Part shown: positions 1-12,400 of the stretch, one piece after another
Position numbering within the stretch: the first letter of the stretch is position 1
How the letters are laid out: each line of letters opens with the position of its first letter
NCBI GenBank assembly: GCA_019843655.1
Contig: JACDQD010000105.1
Span: 5,270,001 to 5,334,000, forward strand
Source: Lethocerus indicus
Taxonomy: Eukaryota > Arthropoda > Insecta > Hemiptera > Belostomatidae
DNA: 64,000 nt
Direction of reading: 5' to 3'
Program-made: the position numbers and the translations under genes
The notes under the pieces: generated by a model
What the model saw: only the letters and a program-made list of their open reading frames with translations
What the model was told of the DNA's origin: nothing
Database searches by the model: none

Positions 1-26
1 CCCGCTCACCGGTAGCTCTTAGGCAA

Positions 27-30
<4 letters not shown>

Positions 31-69
<39 letters not shown>
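31..69. repeat. (TA)n microsatellite
   Basis: About 19 uninterrupted TA units. Confidence 0.98.
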
Positions 70-73
<4 letters not shown>

Positions 74-1184
74 AATCTAAATATACCAGGCTACTGGCGG
101 TTTCTTACATTTTTAAAATATTAAAAGTTTCAACGAAGGCTCATCGGATCGAATCAACAGAAGAGGTCAAGTGTTTTCCAGGCCATGGTCTCGAGAGCGT
201 CTCTAAGAAAGGGGCTTGAAAAAGTCGTCGAGAAAATAGCGAGGGTGTTAGGTAATACTGAAAGGATTTGATATTTTAGAGATATTTTCTATACTTTTTT
301 TGTTGTACTCTCATCCGGGTTAACTATACACTGAAAACTATTCGGAAAAAATTATAAAACGTCACAAACATTATGACACCGAAACAGGGGTTACAATGTT
401 TTTGAGTCACCTCTTACTTGCTATACTTTTCAAGCCATAAAATATGACTAATTTACTATTCAGTCACCGAAATTATGTTTCAACAGGCCTTACATCGCTG
501 CGACGTAATTCCCAGTTCGGTTAAAGACATTAAAATTAAAGATTGACGGTGGTTGAGGGGGAAGGGAGTATTTGGCCGCTCGCATTGTCCTTTATCTGCG
601 GGAGGGAAAAATATCGTAGGGGACGTGTGGGCGGAGTGGTTGGGGAATATTTAAACCGGGCTGAAATGCGAGCCGGGTTCCAGGGATAGCAAGTGTCCGA
701 TCCGTGACGGGGGTGGAGGGAGTGTCTCCATGGCTACACGCCCCCGCGCCCTCCAACCTCCCACTCTCACTCTCTCTCCCTCCCTCCCTCGCGCCGACTA
801 GCATAACTCTCACCCCGCCAACCCCCCGGGCAGGGCCGACCTCGCCGTTACACATTACCGAGAGTACACTTGACCCAGCTTTCAGCTCTCCCGTCACCGC
901 TCCTGTCGCCCCGCCCATTTCAACTACTGACAGTTTGCATAATTACTCTTCTCCCTGGCTCCAAATAAATGTCCGTATTTATATCCCTCCCAGCGGTCCA
1001 CTTTCTCCCTGCACATTCCTTCCCGTACCGCAAGTTAAATCGTTTTCATCCAAATAACGAAGTTCATAATAATGAACAATTCTGATTTTTCTAGCACGCG
1101 AAGACGATAGTCTCTATTTTATGGTGAGTTTACGACTATCTTAAGCTGCGCGGCGTTCAAACTGGTTGTCAAAGCTCAATGCTA
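70..1184. other. Intergenic, no gene seen
   Basis: AT-rich with a CT- and GC-rich stretch at about 540-1020. Open frames there run on both strands through low-complexity sequence and show no protein motif. Confidence 0.6.
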
Positions 1185-1666
1185 TTAACCCTTTCGCTAC
1201 TACGGTTGACTATAGTCACCCGCCAGAAAACGCCGCTTATACACGAACGCCGCATCTCTTACAGAAATGGAGCCAAAAATCAAGCAGATGCTATCGACTC
1301 GATTTTTTTCAGTTCACAAACAATTGCAACCGCTATTGCAATGTTTATTTCTTTCGACAGTGCTTTGTCATTGGCCTCTGGCACTCGAATGTATAATAAT
1401 AGTTAGTCGTAATTTGAATGCATCAGAAGATAGGAACGAAACCTATACGTGATAAAACTGCATTAAATTTATATAAATATTGTAAATTGTGGTATAATGA
1501 TTTTAAATTACAAAGTAAAATTATAATGTTACAAAGTCGTCTTTGAGACAACAGTCTTGGCTCCGAATGTTAAAGACTGTGCGCGCTTAATGTTCGCACT
1601 TTCGGCACGGTGCTCCGTTCCACGCAAGCCACTCCGCGGCGGGGACCGCCGTAGCGAAAGGGTTAA
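1185..1666. mobile_element. piggyBac-like MITE (TTAA-flanked)
   Basis: TTAA at 1185-1188 and 1663-1666 flanks inverted ends: left CCCTTTCGCTAC and right its exact complement GTAGCGAAAGGG, with weaker pairing further in. TTAA targets and ends starting CCC are the hallmark of piggyBac elements. The 474 bp between the TTAA sites have no transposase frame, so it is non-autonomous. Confidence 0.75.
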
Positions 1667-2130
1667 GAACCCGCTTCGTGGCACTCCTGATGAATTTACT
1701 GTTTTCGCGCTACTTACACTTGTTACGGGCGCTACTGTACATTTTGATCTCCACGTATTACTAAATTTTGCGCTCGTTATTCTTACTAAAAAATGTTTGT
1801 AGTCGTAGGGCCACAAGTACCTTGGTTGTATTGCTCAGAATTCTGCAGAGTGTTCTTGAGGCGTTCGAGATACGATCGCAATAAATTCAAAGTCGGTCGC
1901 CGGCAATTCAGTTTGGCGTTTCGTTTATAAAAGAACTGCTTCCCGATGAAGTGCAGGGATAAAAAGCCGCACCACTACCACCGGTACAAGTGGCGGGACG
2001 CTCCAATATAATGAGAGGTGAACAACGATTGAGTCAAGTGTTCGACGCTGCCGCTAATCAGGTAGCAGACTATTTGAGGTACGTAACTCAATATTACAGA
2101 TCGAAATTCACTTTCTAGATTACCTGTATT

Positions 2131-2182
<52 letters not shown>

Positions 2183-5100
2183 GTATACGTGTATATTTAT
2201 ATAAATGATCATACACTAACATCGAAAAGCTAGCTGGACAAAGAATTGAAAATGTCTTGAAAAGATATTTTTGGTATTGTATATAATGAAAAAATCTTTA
2301 TTAAAAAGCTTTATTGTCTACATGAATACCGTTATCGGAATTTTTATACTTCATATAAATAAGGACATATGTAATTAAATGTAGTGCAACTACAGAAGTA
2401 TATATAAACCATGTATACTGAAATATAATGTTGTTGGTCGTGAAACAAGATTAGAAATTGATGGCCGGCACAAGCCAGGTATGTAGTCGGAACAGCCTCT
2501 TATTGTTAGATTTATAGCGGGAAATAAGGCCAGTATCGCGATACCTCAGAAATAAGTAGCTTAGCCCGACCCCACTGCTCCCGTTCCCGACCTCGGGTCC
2601 AATCTGACCTTTCATCTTCGACAAATACACTATTTTATCGTTCTGCCCGGGACCTGTCGCCTCTCGATATTGGCTCGCTAAGTCAAACAAGATATTTCTC
2701 TGATCCGGGCCCGCTCCTTTGATAATCCCAGACTTATCGGGATACACCGATGCATATTTTACATAATACACTCCTCCGGATTTCCGGCTATTAAATACAA
2801 TAAAAAAATCTACTAGTACTAAACCAGTGAATAATAAAATGAGCTGCTCATTCGCGTAAATGATTTCAAATAAAAAATATGAAGCATTTAGTAAGGCGAG
2901 AGACCAAACTCAATAATATAGGTACACAAATTGCCACTTTAGAATTAAAAAGAAGTATACTCCTCACTAATGCCCTTCCGACGTATTTGAGGCAATATCT
3001 TTACTTCGTTCCGATCTAGAGAAATAAATAAAAAAGAATAAAAAATAAAATAGAAATACTTAAAATTATATTACGTTTCTTTGCCCGTTGTTATGACTTA
3101 TGCAACAAAGTTGGGAACTAGCGTGTACGCATGAGTAGATGTTCATCTAGTTTCTTCTGTTCTAACTAAACAAAATGTGAGGATGTTTCATTTTGAACCC
3201 GAATTAATTCTAATAAGGCCACACAGCTACAAAAGGAAAAGAATATGAACGAAGGTACGAAATTAAAAGAATGATAAAGGAAGTTAACAACTAAACACAA
3301 TACTTGTAACCCATTTAGTAATAAAAGTAATCTCTCTAGGTTTTCCAGGAGTGAAAGAGTTTTAAAGCGGCTGGTGCGAGCTGAAATCAAATAAATCCGG
3401 CGGTGGATTTCTTTTTATCTCCCGAATAATTAAAACTGTCCCCAGGCCGCGTAATTTATGACTGGGGGTTTATTTCATTTAAATGTCCAGGAGCCCAAGG
3501 ACAGCGACCTCCCGTTAATTGGACCGAGTTTTCCCCTTTCTCTTTGTACAGGGCAAACATTAATTCATATAAACGTGAAAGACCCGAGGCTTTTGGCATC
3601 CTGTCAACGAGAAGGTTAAGAAACCCACACAGAGTCAGAGTTTGACCCCACCGGGTTCAATGCACACAAATGTTTGTACCGTTTCGGCAAATATTCCCTC
3701 GATATACGACTCAAAATGAACGTTCAAAAACATGTTCAAATTTTATTTTCAATATAGTGTTTTTTCTAAAATAATTCTGTTATGATCCCTGGCGTATCCT
3801 AATATAATATTGTTTGTTGCTGCTCCTGGGAGTGTACACGCCAAACTGATACAGTGTCCCGATATGGGGACAGGTTGTCGAAAACAAGCGAGCACAACCC
3901 TGGGGACTTTCTGTATATGAATTTCCCCCTTTACGATATTTACAAAATAAACGGGCTTAAAAATAACTTTATTGACTATTAACGACCGTTATTATTGAAT
4001 ATTATTACTCGTCAATTGTGACACAGCGTCTTCCTATACTCCATTTAACTGCTTTGATCAAAGCATGTTCAATTTCTGACTTTTCCATTGTCCTTTAGGC
4101 TAATGTCTACTGTTAGGCTGTCTTTTTGCATATATCGGCTGAGGTACCCAGAAGGTACAACTCAAAATAGAACCATATTTTTCGATTACTCTTAATTATT
4201 TTATGTTGAAACTTTTCTGTAATGAATGTTTATTTAAATTACACGCGATGCCGATTAAGTTCAGCCAGCTATTCAGGACGGGGGAAAAAGCCCCTATCGT
4301 TTGTTCCTTTGTCCAGCATCACATCTAGTCATCGATTGGCGCCCTCCCCTCAAAGGTGCGGGTCCGATCCGCCCATTCACCGGGATATTTATTCCCGCGT
4401 TTAATTCCACCCGCGAAATTTCCTTTGTATCGACTTCCAAAAATACAAACGGGAGACGACCCGCTCTGACCTTTTGGGACCGCGCGTTTTCCCCGTGCGT
4501 CATCGCGACACGTAATCTTTGCGTGACTAGAGCTCAAAAATATCATTTTATGGCCTAGAAGTAAGTAATGATTTTATTTCATTAAGTTAATCACATCAAA
4601 TTTCCATGGGAAGTGTCAAAAACATAATTCGAAAAAAATTCTTCATTTAAATATCCAGTTTTTGTATCTATTTTATTATAGTTGCATTAAATAATAATTT
4701 TTATATATTTTTTATCTACGCATGGTACAATACAATCTGTGCATGGTACAGTACTCAAAACAGAAAAAGTGAGCACCCCACATTGAAAGATGATCAGAAT
4801 TATAAACTCAGGATCAGTCAACTGAAGTGGACAAAGGAACTCCTCTCCAAAGGATAACTTCGGGCTTTGTAAGTTAATCAAACTTGTTCTTGGTGCTACA
4901 CTGGTTAGCGGCCACCAAGCGGAGTGAGCACCAAGATCACCTCCCTTACCTAATTACAACATCTGTATTATTCAACTTGCTCAGCTATGTACTTTACGAG
5001 TAATACGTTTTAAACAATGATGATTTATAACGTTTCGAAAACAGAAACGTCAAAAATTATCGGATCGCACGGTTCAAATATTGATCAAGTGACTCGTACG

Positions 5101-5955
5101 GCCTATGTCAATAAATATGTGTTAAAAATACCGCTGAAGAGATAAAAGGAGTTGGCCTCCCTTGATATGGTTATTCTATCATCGCTTCGATAAAGTGACG
5201 TCACTCAACAACCCTTTGTTTATTATATTAACTTTATTATCTTAAATCTCCTCCGCATGATAGTACAATGATTCTTATTCCACAGAATTATAAGTGTGTA
5301 TATGTTCCCTCACCATTATCCTACCTCGATATTTCCAGTTTTGTTCCATATCCGTTTTATTACTTCCAGTATTCAACAATGACCTACTGGATACATTCCA
5401 TACACGTGACTCAATTGAACTATTGAGGCCTAAAATCGTTCAATATTTTTAACTTTATTATTATTATTTTTTTGTATTGGCATTTTCCATTTTTTCATAT
5501 TTACGACGAATTTGATATTACCTCATAACTAAGTCGCGGCTGTAATATAACGAATTAAGTTTCGGAAACTGTTGGAAATGTTTTCCATGAGTCGAGGACA
5601 AGGGCAAGTCCCGGCGGACACGAAACAGGGGCGTTTAAAAAACAAATATTACCATTTGGTATTGCGGCGGAAAAATTGGGGCGTGGCTTATTTACTGAAC
5701 ACAAGGTCCAAAACAATCGTGCTACGGGCCCCGATTAAAAAATGTGAACAACGGCGATGACCCAGTTCGGTGAGAACTCTTGGAAAACAGAGCTGGACTG
5801 CGCCCATGGAAAAGTAAATAAGGACTTTCTCGAGTACAGCTCGATCTTGAGTTTGTAGGCTCGCTGAAAATGTCGTACCGAAAATCATGATACATTATTC
5901 GAACATTGATTCTGTTGAGGGAGATAAGTGAATATTCGCTGAAGAATTGTTTAAA
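1667..5955. other. Intergenic, no gene seen
   Basis: AT-rich. The longest frame, 106 codons on the minus strand at 2451-2771, shows no motif I know. Nothing else supportable. Confidence 0.6.
2135..2181. repeat. (AT)n microsatellite
   Basis: About 23 uninterrupted AT units. Confidence 0.98.
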
Positions 5956-6079
5956 CTACTGTAGGTTCGTGATGTTTCTTTGTTTGTTGGTCTTTAGCAA
6001 ACCAGCGAGAGGAGACAGAAACATCACGAACCTACAGTATTCCAACCCCTCGCAGACCACAAAACAGGTATATCAAATT
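5956..6079 (+). mobile_element. Short foldback hairpin element, copy 1
   Basis: A hairpin whose arms are CTGTAGGTTCGTGATGTTTC and its complement (5959-6039), with GCGAGAGGAGACAGA inside the right arm. It is followed by a one-sided tail TATTCC...CCACAAAACAGGTATATC. It is flanked by the 11-bp direct repeat AATTGTTTAAA at 5945-5955 and 6080-6090, consistent with a target-site duplication. Confidence 0.8.
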
Positions 6080-8134
6080 AATTGTTTAAAACTTTGAATT
6101 CGTTCAATATTACAAACAATTACAAGGTTTTTCGAAAGCCCTAAAGATAAATATGAAAATTGAATCACGTCACCCGTACTCTAGCCACAAATCGAAACCG
6201 GTCTTGCTGAGCGTAGAATATTGAAATCCAAACTACGTAAACTAAGACAGAAGACTAACTGTTAGGATATAAAACTTTATAGTTAGTCATCAGGCTAACT
6301 GCTTGTAGATACGATTACTAACCACCGAGTTAGTCGTGTTTCGAAGGAGGCAAAGGCCAATTAAAATCATCAAGTGTATCGCAAACTGTTGTGTCCTTAA
6401 GAAATGAAGTATATAAAATTAAAGATAATTTATTAAGCTGCTTATTCTTATCTGTTAAATAAACTAGACTTTCTGATAAGTTCAGAATTAACTTGCTCAC
6501 TAATTAAATTCCTGTGACAATTGAATTAGAGATAATTCGAAATATATCAGTTTTCCGGCGTAGGATTGTGAACGGGGAAAAATTTATAGCAGTGCCTCAC
6601 CGAGTGATTCATTATTACATGGGCTTGCTCATTATGGCTCAGCTCTCACTCTGGACTTCTTTTTTTAAACCATACGCCGTGAAATTCGGATTCCTATTGA
6701 AATTATTGAGTTTAAAACGAGAATAATAAATACAAAGGCAAAATAAATGCATTAACAAGAGATTTGTGCATAAAAGATTATCTATCCAATTCCTAATAAG
6801 GTCGACATGTTAATTTGGTTAACGAAATCATTTTACCGAAGACGGTGGAATCACGTGTAAACGACAGTGGGCGGGACAGAAAAAGAAATAAATGGAATAA
6901 AGAGAAGACCGTATAATACCGGCAGAGCCGCTAATCTCAATGCCTCCTCTACTCCCATTTTACCAACTAGCCTCGCTTTTTGCTCGCACTCAATTTAGTG
7001 TATGTCACAAACTCATAAATAACTTCCCTAACTTAATTTTATGCATTTTCAGCTCTTAATTGATGCCTGTCATGCAAGATTATTTGACTTGGTTACGTTT
7101 TTATAATGATAATATGTCAGTCAGCGACGTTATTAGAATATTTCATACGTTCATTGAATATTTGACATAAACTGTTAGATTTCTGCTTGTCTTTTCCTGT
7201 CTAGATAGGCTGAAAATCATCTAATTAAATATTTAACTGTTATATTGATCGAAAACTTGTGATCACATGTCGTGATTTTGTGACCCCCCTACCTGGTCAA
7301 GATTTCGAGATGTTTATAAAAATCAGTTCACAGAATATCAGTGCTCAAAGAAATATTTGACACCGAAAGCGGATTTTCAGCCGAAGCAGGTTCCGATTGG
7401 AAATCAGTCAACAGACTAAAATAAAATCTAAAATAAAAAATAAATCAAGGCTTTAACTATTTATACAGACATTAAATATTAATAATTAATCAGTTTGTTT
7501 ATTGTTTGATATTAACTCACACGATTGTCATCAAATTACGGAAAAACAGCAAAGATCTCTTATATTTTGTTGTTTCCATTTCATTATGAAGTATATAAAT
7601 TTCATTTTATGTATAATATCGAATTATTCACTGTCTTCGGTCGGAAAATACTATTAGTAAAATGAATGACTAAAATTGTTTTCCTATATCATTGTCATTA
7701 TATTATACCTAAGGGGTATTTCACATATTGCACGTGTTGCGTAAACATAGTTTACGTAATTGGAGAAATTTTCAAATACGGCTTCCTCGATTGTCCTTGA
7801 ATTTCCACATCTCACGTTTCTTTACCCTTCAATGAATTAAGGGTGATTCATATATTTGGCCGAAACGACTTGACGCGCGTGTTCTCACTTTGTGGAGAAT
7901 GCCTCCTGTACCAAAAAAGGAATCTTATCGTTTTTAGTTTTATGTGCCAAAATATTCGATTATAGTCTTATAGCTGTCGCTCGTAGGAATGAAAGCGAGT
8001 TCTAGAAAAGCCTATGTATAGTGCAGGATGAGAAAGTAGTTTTGTGATGTATACGTATGGATAGGGCATAGAAGTTGGCGATAACAAGACTGGAAGTGGT
8101 ACCGCCGGCCGAGGCCTATCAGTGAGTAGAGCGA
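6080..8134. other. Intergenic, upstream of the Cdk5 activator
   Basis: AT-rich, becoming GC-rich after about 8080. A further CACGTG is at about 7731. Distal regulatory sites are likely but not visible as clear motifs. Confidence 0.5.
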
Positions 8135-8155
8135 CACGTGATAGGGGGACACGTG
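8135..8155 (+). promoter_or_regulatory. Paired CACGTG E-boxes upstream of the Cdk5 activator
   Basis: Two perfect CACGTG palindromes at 8135-8140 and 8150-8155, fifteen bases start to start, about 475-495 bp before the start codon. CACGTG is the target of bHLH factors such as Myc/Max and CLOCK/CYCLE. Binding here is inferred from the motif alone. Confidence 0.45.
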
Positions 8156-8242
8156 TCTAAACTAGTACGGCCGGGGGCCGAAAAATTCCTCTAGTTTAAA
8201 TGTAGGGTCCGGGTAGGTTGTGGAATTATCGAGCAAGTGTCC

Positions 8243-8262
8243 GGCGGGGCGGGGCGGGGCGC
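8243..8262 (+). promoter_or_regulatory. GC-box cluster (GGGGCGGGGC repeats) in the promoter or 5' UTR region
   Basis: Three overlapping GGGGCGGGGC-type motifs, the target type of Sp/KLF zinc-finger factors, within a GC-rich stretch of about 400 bp just before the Cdk5 activator start. The transcription start site cannot be fixed. Confidence 0.45.
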
Positions 8263-8430
8263 ATGAGCGTATCGACCCCGGCGAGAGGGGGTCGTCATGG
8301 CGACTGTGCCCGAGGCTCACACCAGAACAGGGTCGACCCTCGAAGAGTTGACGCGTCCCTCACCGCCGGTCAACACCGTTCGCAGAGACGTCGCTCTTAA
8401 CCGTTCCACTTCGCTCGTTCCGGTTCGGTC

Positions 8431-8463
8431 ATGGTAGGTGGTAGGGTAGGACTTGGGCTGTGA
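8431..8463 (+). other. Possible upstream ORF (10 codons) before the Cdk5 activator
   Basis: ATG GTA GGT GGT AGG ... CTG TGA lies 199 bp before the main ATG. A second, 3-codon upstream ORF (ATG TGC GAG TGA) is at 8542-8553. They matter only if the leader starts upstream of them, which is unknown. Confidence 0.35.
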
Positions 8464-8629
8464 TCGAATCGTGGCCGGGGCAGAGCGGTGTCGCGGAGGC
8501 GGATATCGATCGGCGGCCGCCATATTGAGGGCGAGGGAATCATGTGCGAGTGAACCGGCGGAGGTATATTGTTGGTCTCCGTCTGGGAGGTGAGGCGGTG
8601 ACTCCGTCGGCCGGAAAGAGTCTGGTACA

Positions 8630-9490
8630 ATGGGAACAGTGCTGAGCTTCAGCCCGAGAGAGCGCCGACCCGTCTACACGACAACCACCACGACGGCCGC
8701 GGCCGGGGTCGGATCGCACAACTCCTCGGATTACTCCCTCGACCACTTCAGCTACGAACAGTTGAACAACGCCAAAAACAGGGAGGCCATGGCCAACAAA
8801 TCGGGACAGGCACCGGTCGCCGTCGCCCAAACCAACAACAACAACATCAACAACGAAAACGCCAGAATCATCTTGGAGAAAAATGCCCTCGAGAAGAGTC
8901 TCAAGAAGCACTCGCTGTTCATCAACGCTCTCACATGGAAGAGATTCTCGACCGCCAACAACAGCAAGAAGAAATTGGACAACAAAAACAGAAACTTGAC
9001 CTCCTCCTACAGGCAACCTCTCGTCGACAACATCAACCCGATAGTGGTTGACAAGAATAAAAACATACAGAAGCCGACCGCCATCTCGTGCTACCTCCCG
9101 CCGGTAGTCAAGTCGGCCACCACCGCCTCCATACCGACCTCGGCCAGCCTCGACCTTATCAAGGCGGCCAACAACAATTCCAACAACAACAACAACAACA
9201 ATAACAACAACAACAACAACAACACCACCTGCTCCGAGAAGCTGGTACCGAAACCGGTACTGTTGCCGGGGATCCAGCACCAGCAGAGCCATCACCAGCA
9301 GAGCCAGAGCCAGCAGGCGCTTATAGGGCCCGCCAAAAAGACCGTCATTCAGGCTTCCACTTCTGAACTGCTGAAGTGCCTAGGCATATACCTACACACC
9401 AAGTGCTACAGACTCAAGGACTTCCAGGCCGGCGATGCGGTCATGTGGCTTCGCACTGTTGACAGGAGCCTACTACTTCAGGGCTGGCAG
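8630..9490 (+). CDS. Cdk5alpha: Cdk5 activator coding exon 1 (residues 1-287)
   Basis: This exon carries the N-terminal region and the first part of the Cdk5-binding domain. It is exactly 287 codons and ends after GGC TGG CAG, followed by the donor GTAACT at 9491. The reading frame continues into the intron as GWQ-VTK... and soon stops; exon 2 restores the expected GWQ-D...F-I-PANVVF order known from p35. The domain before residue 230 is low in complexity (Thr, Ala, Asn, Gln and His runs). Confidence 0.95.
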
Positions 9491-12400
9491 GTAACTAAAT
9501 ATATATATTATAATTTCAGATGTTGCCACTATTTACCATTATAATTACTTTATTTCTTGAGTTCCCCGATTGCCAGTCTATCCGTGGAACGTATGTTTTA
9601 TTTCGTATTTACAAAAATATACCAATTATTACTCGCTTTAAGCGCATTTATGGAATAGTTCAATGTATGTAGTGTGCCTTATTAGTATGGGAAAACGTTT
9701 AATTGTCGGTGGTATGTATAAATAATATTAAATACTAATGTGGCTCAACTATAATACAATAGCATCGGCCTTGCGACACAATCTCTCAACAAATATTTTA
9801 TATTTCAGTATTTTAGCGTTTTTGGATGGTAACGCTTGTTTTAATTGCTTTCTGCACGAGGAATGATTAATCGTGTTGGTGTTCATTTTGTTAATTTGGT
9901 AAGGGAATGCCGGCCAAATGGTAGGCGTCAACTGTCGCGTTTAAAATACCGCGCCTTCACCTATCTAATCGACTCCATTTCAAACAGAGATGATAGCCGC
10001 TGTGAACGCGGCGTAGTTAAATGTTTGATTTTTTAAAATATTTCCTGGCCAGCGGCTCGCCGATTATTATTTGTGTGGAGGGCGCCTTAATCTTGGTTGT
10101 CGTACCATTGCTATTTGTTTTTATTGTTACGCAACTGGGAACAGGGAAGACTATGGGGCAGGAAGTCGTATTTTTCATGTCAACGAGGCGATTGTGCCGT
10201 ATTGAATAATCACAGCCAGAAGGAACACTTGCGATAAGAAGAAAGAAAACAGGCGTTTTCAAGTATTCCGTAAAACGATTAATTTGACGAAAGATATTTC
10301 ACAAAGTATTTATAATTTGCCTTCGAAAATGTTGAAAAATATTTCAACTCAAAAACTCGGGTGATAAACTGATATTATCAAGTTAAGCATGCCCGAATGC
10401 AGATTATATAATCTGAAGAATGTATGCATGTGTCCGTTTCTCCCCCATGTTTTAGAAAATCGATTATACGCTACACCATTTTAATATGTCGCTTTGTGGT
10501 TGGTTTGCTAAACCGACCGTTTGAAATATCAATCAGTAGTTGGTAAGTTTTGACATTACTCCGTACGGTTCACAAGCAGTTGAGTTCACAAGATTTATTT
10601 TACGGGCAAATTATAATTAATGATTTGGAATATGGAGAGTGGAATCTATGAATCTACTAGTGCAGCTCTAGGAAAACGGTTAATTTCATCTATATTAATA
10701 TTTTCCTATACATTTATTAGAGAAAATACTTGGTACATAATAGGCCTAATTTTTTTCCTCCCGTTTTTAACTTGAGGTTGGAACGCGTGGCGTACAATCA
10801 GCACGACTATTATCCTATTTGTTCTATGATAGATGTTATCCAGGAGACAATAGGCATTGATTCTTTTAATCCGCGAGATAATCTTTGTCCCAATTGAAAT
10901 GTGTGGAAACTGTGTTAATGGTATTTTACCGAATATGACTAGCATTCAAAGGTGGGATTCATTTCGGATTTTGATGGATTGAAAACTTCCTAAATAGATC
11001 ACCTCTAAATTACAGAATAATAGACATATTTTAATAATATTTATTGTCCATAGAGAGGGCACGCATTTGTACCTTTGCAGTATACGAGTTGGCAGTTGTT
11101 GCAACTCCCGAAGGACGCATTCGAATGGGTACGCCTGGGAAAAGGCTTTTAGGGGCGCGCTTAATATTTGACTCGGTTTTTCTTTTGGCGCATCACTCGG
11201 CGTTTCAACTGGGGCCAGGGTATGCGCCAATGCCCTCACCCGGGCACACAACTAGGTCAGCCGACTCGCTACGGCCAGTTCTATTCGGGATTGTACAAAA
11301 TGATGTAACCCGATGTTGCTGACGGGATACAGTCCGGGATACGGCCCACCGGCTTACAGTTCAGTTTGTTGACCGATGCCCGAACTGTGTTTATCTTCTC
11401 AATCAACGGGATTCGTTCCAATCACAGTTTTAGATACACAACGAGCCCCGGTGTCAATTACCACGCATACCGATATTTGGATTGCAATAAAATGCTATAT
11501 TTACATTTGGATTCCAGTCCTTACATCGAATGATCTAATTATAACGCTACGTAAATCTGTTTGGTTGTAAGAAATACTTTACATCGAAAAATTGTACATT
11601 TTAGTTCGCATACAAAACGAAGAATATGTACTGCATGTTTTAAATCATATTTCTTTATTATAATATCATTTAAAAAAGGTTTTGAGCAGGGAAAAAAGTT
11701 CTTATTATTACCAATCTATTTGCTAATATATTTATCTTCTGTTTCAATTTTTATCACTGTAAAATATTATTAAAAATGGCTCTTTATATATTTTTCATTG
11801 ATTGAGGACCTGCAATTTTCGGAATTCTGGTGGTTTTATGTCATAAAATATCTATATTGAAGGTAGTTTTCTTGGTAGTTGGAGGGCTCATGGCACAAGC
11901 ATGCTCAATGTGTATACATGCTATTCATATTTACCTGAAACCGATCAACATTGTGCATCTGTTAAATTAACCCCGCGCATCCCACGTCGCTTCCAGCGAA
12001 CAACAGTTGCCCAGGTTACGAGTGTACTTTAATTCGTTCTTAATGCTGTTGAAACTGGAATACATGAAAGAAAAAAAACTCCATTCTTCACTCTTATGAC
12101 ACGCAAACAATGGGACACGAAGAATTATTTGAGTTTATAAACATGGAAAAGTCACGCACGCGGTATTGTACGCCCATTTTGATCGGTAGGCCTCACGCTA
12201 AGTTATTAGCTGCGTCACTGCGATATTCGAGGGGTACGAGCACGCCTTCCTAGCTCTCCCCCAGTTTCTATTCAGAAAATTATTATCCTCATCGGAATAG
12301 ACGGTTAACCATTTTACTCGTAACACTAATATGCATTTAAATATAACACAAGTAAAGCGTTTTTATGGTGAACGACGGCACGCATATCGGAAGTAAATTG

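Noticed and set aside
704..1057. 117-codon Pro/Ser/Thr-rich frame and its antisense partner
   Set aside because: Both come from CT-rich low-complexity DNA, and neither has a recognisable domain.
2451..2771. 106-codon minus-strand frame
   Set aside because: It does not look low-complexity, but no motif, splice partner or promoter supports it. A protein search would be needed.
8540..9295. 251-codon minus-strand frame
   Set aside because: It is antisense to Cdk5 activator exon 1. Its Val/Gly-rich sequence mirrors the AAC/CAC-rich codons of the real gene.
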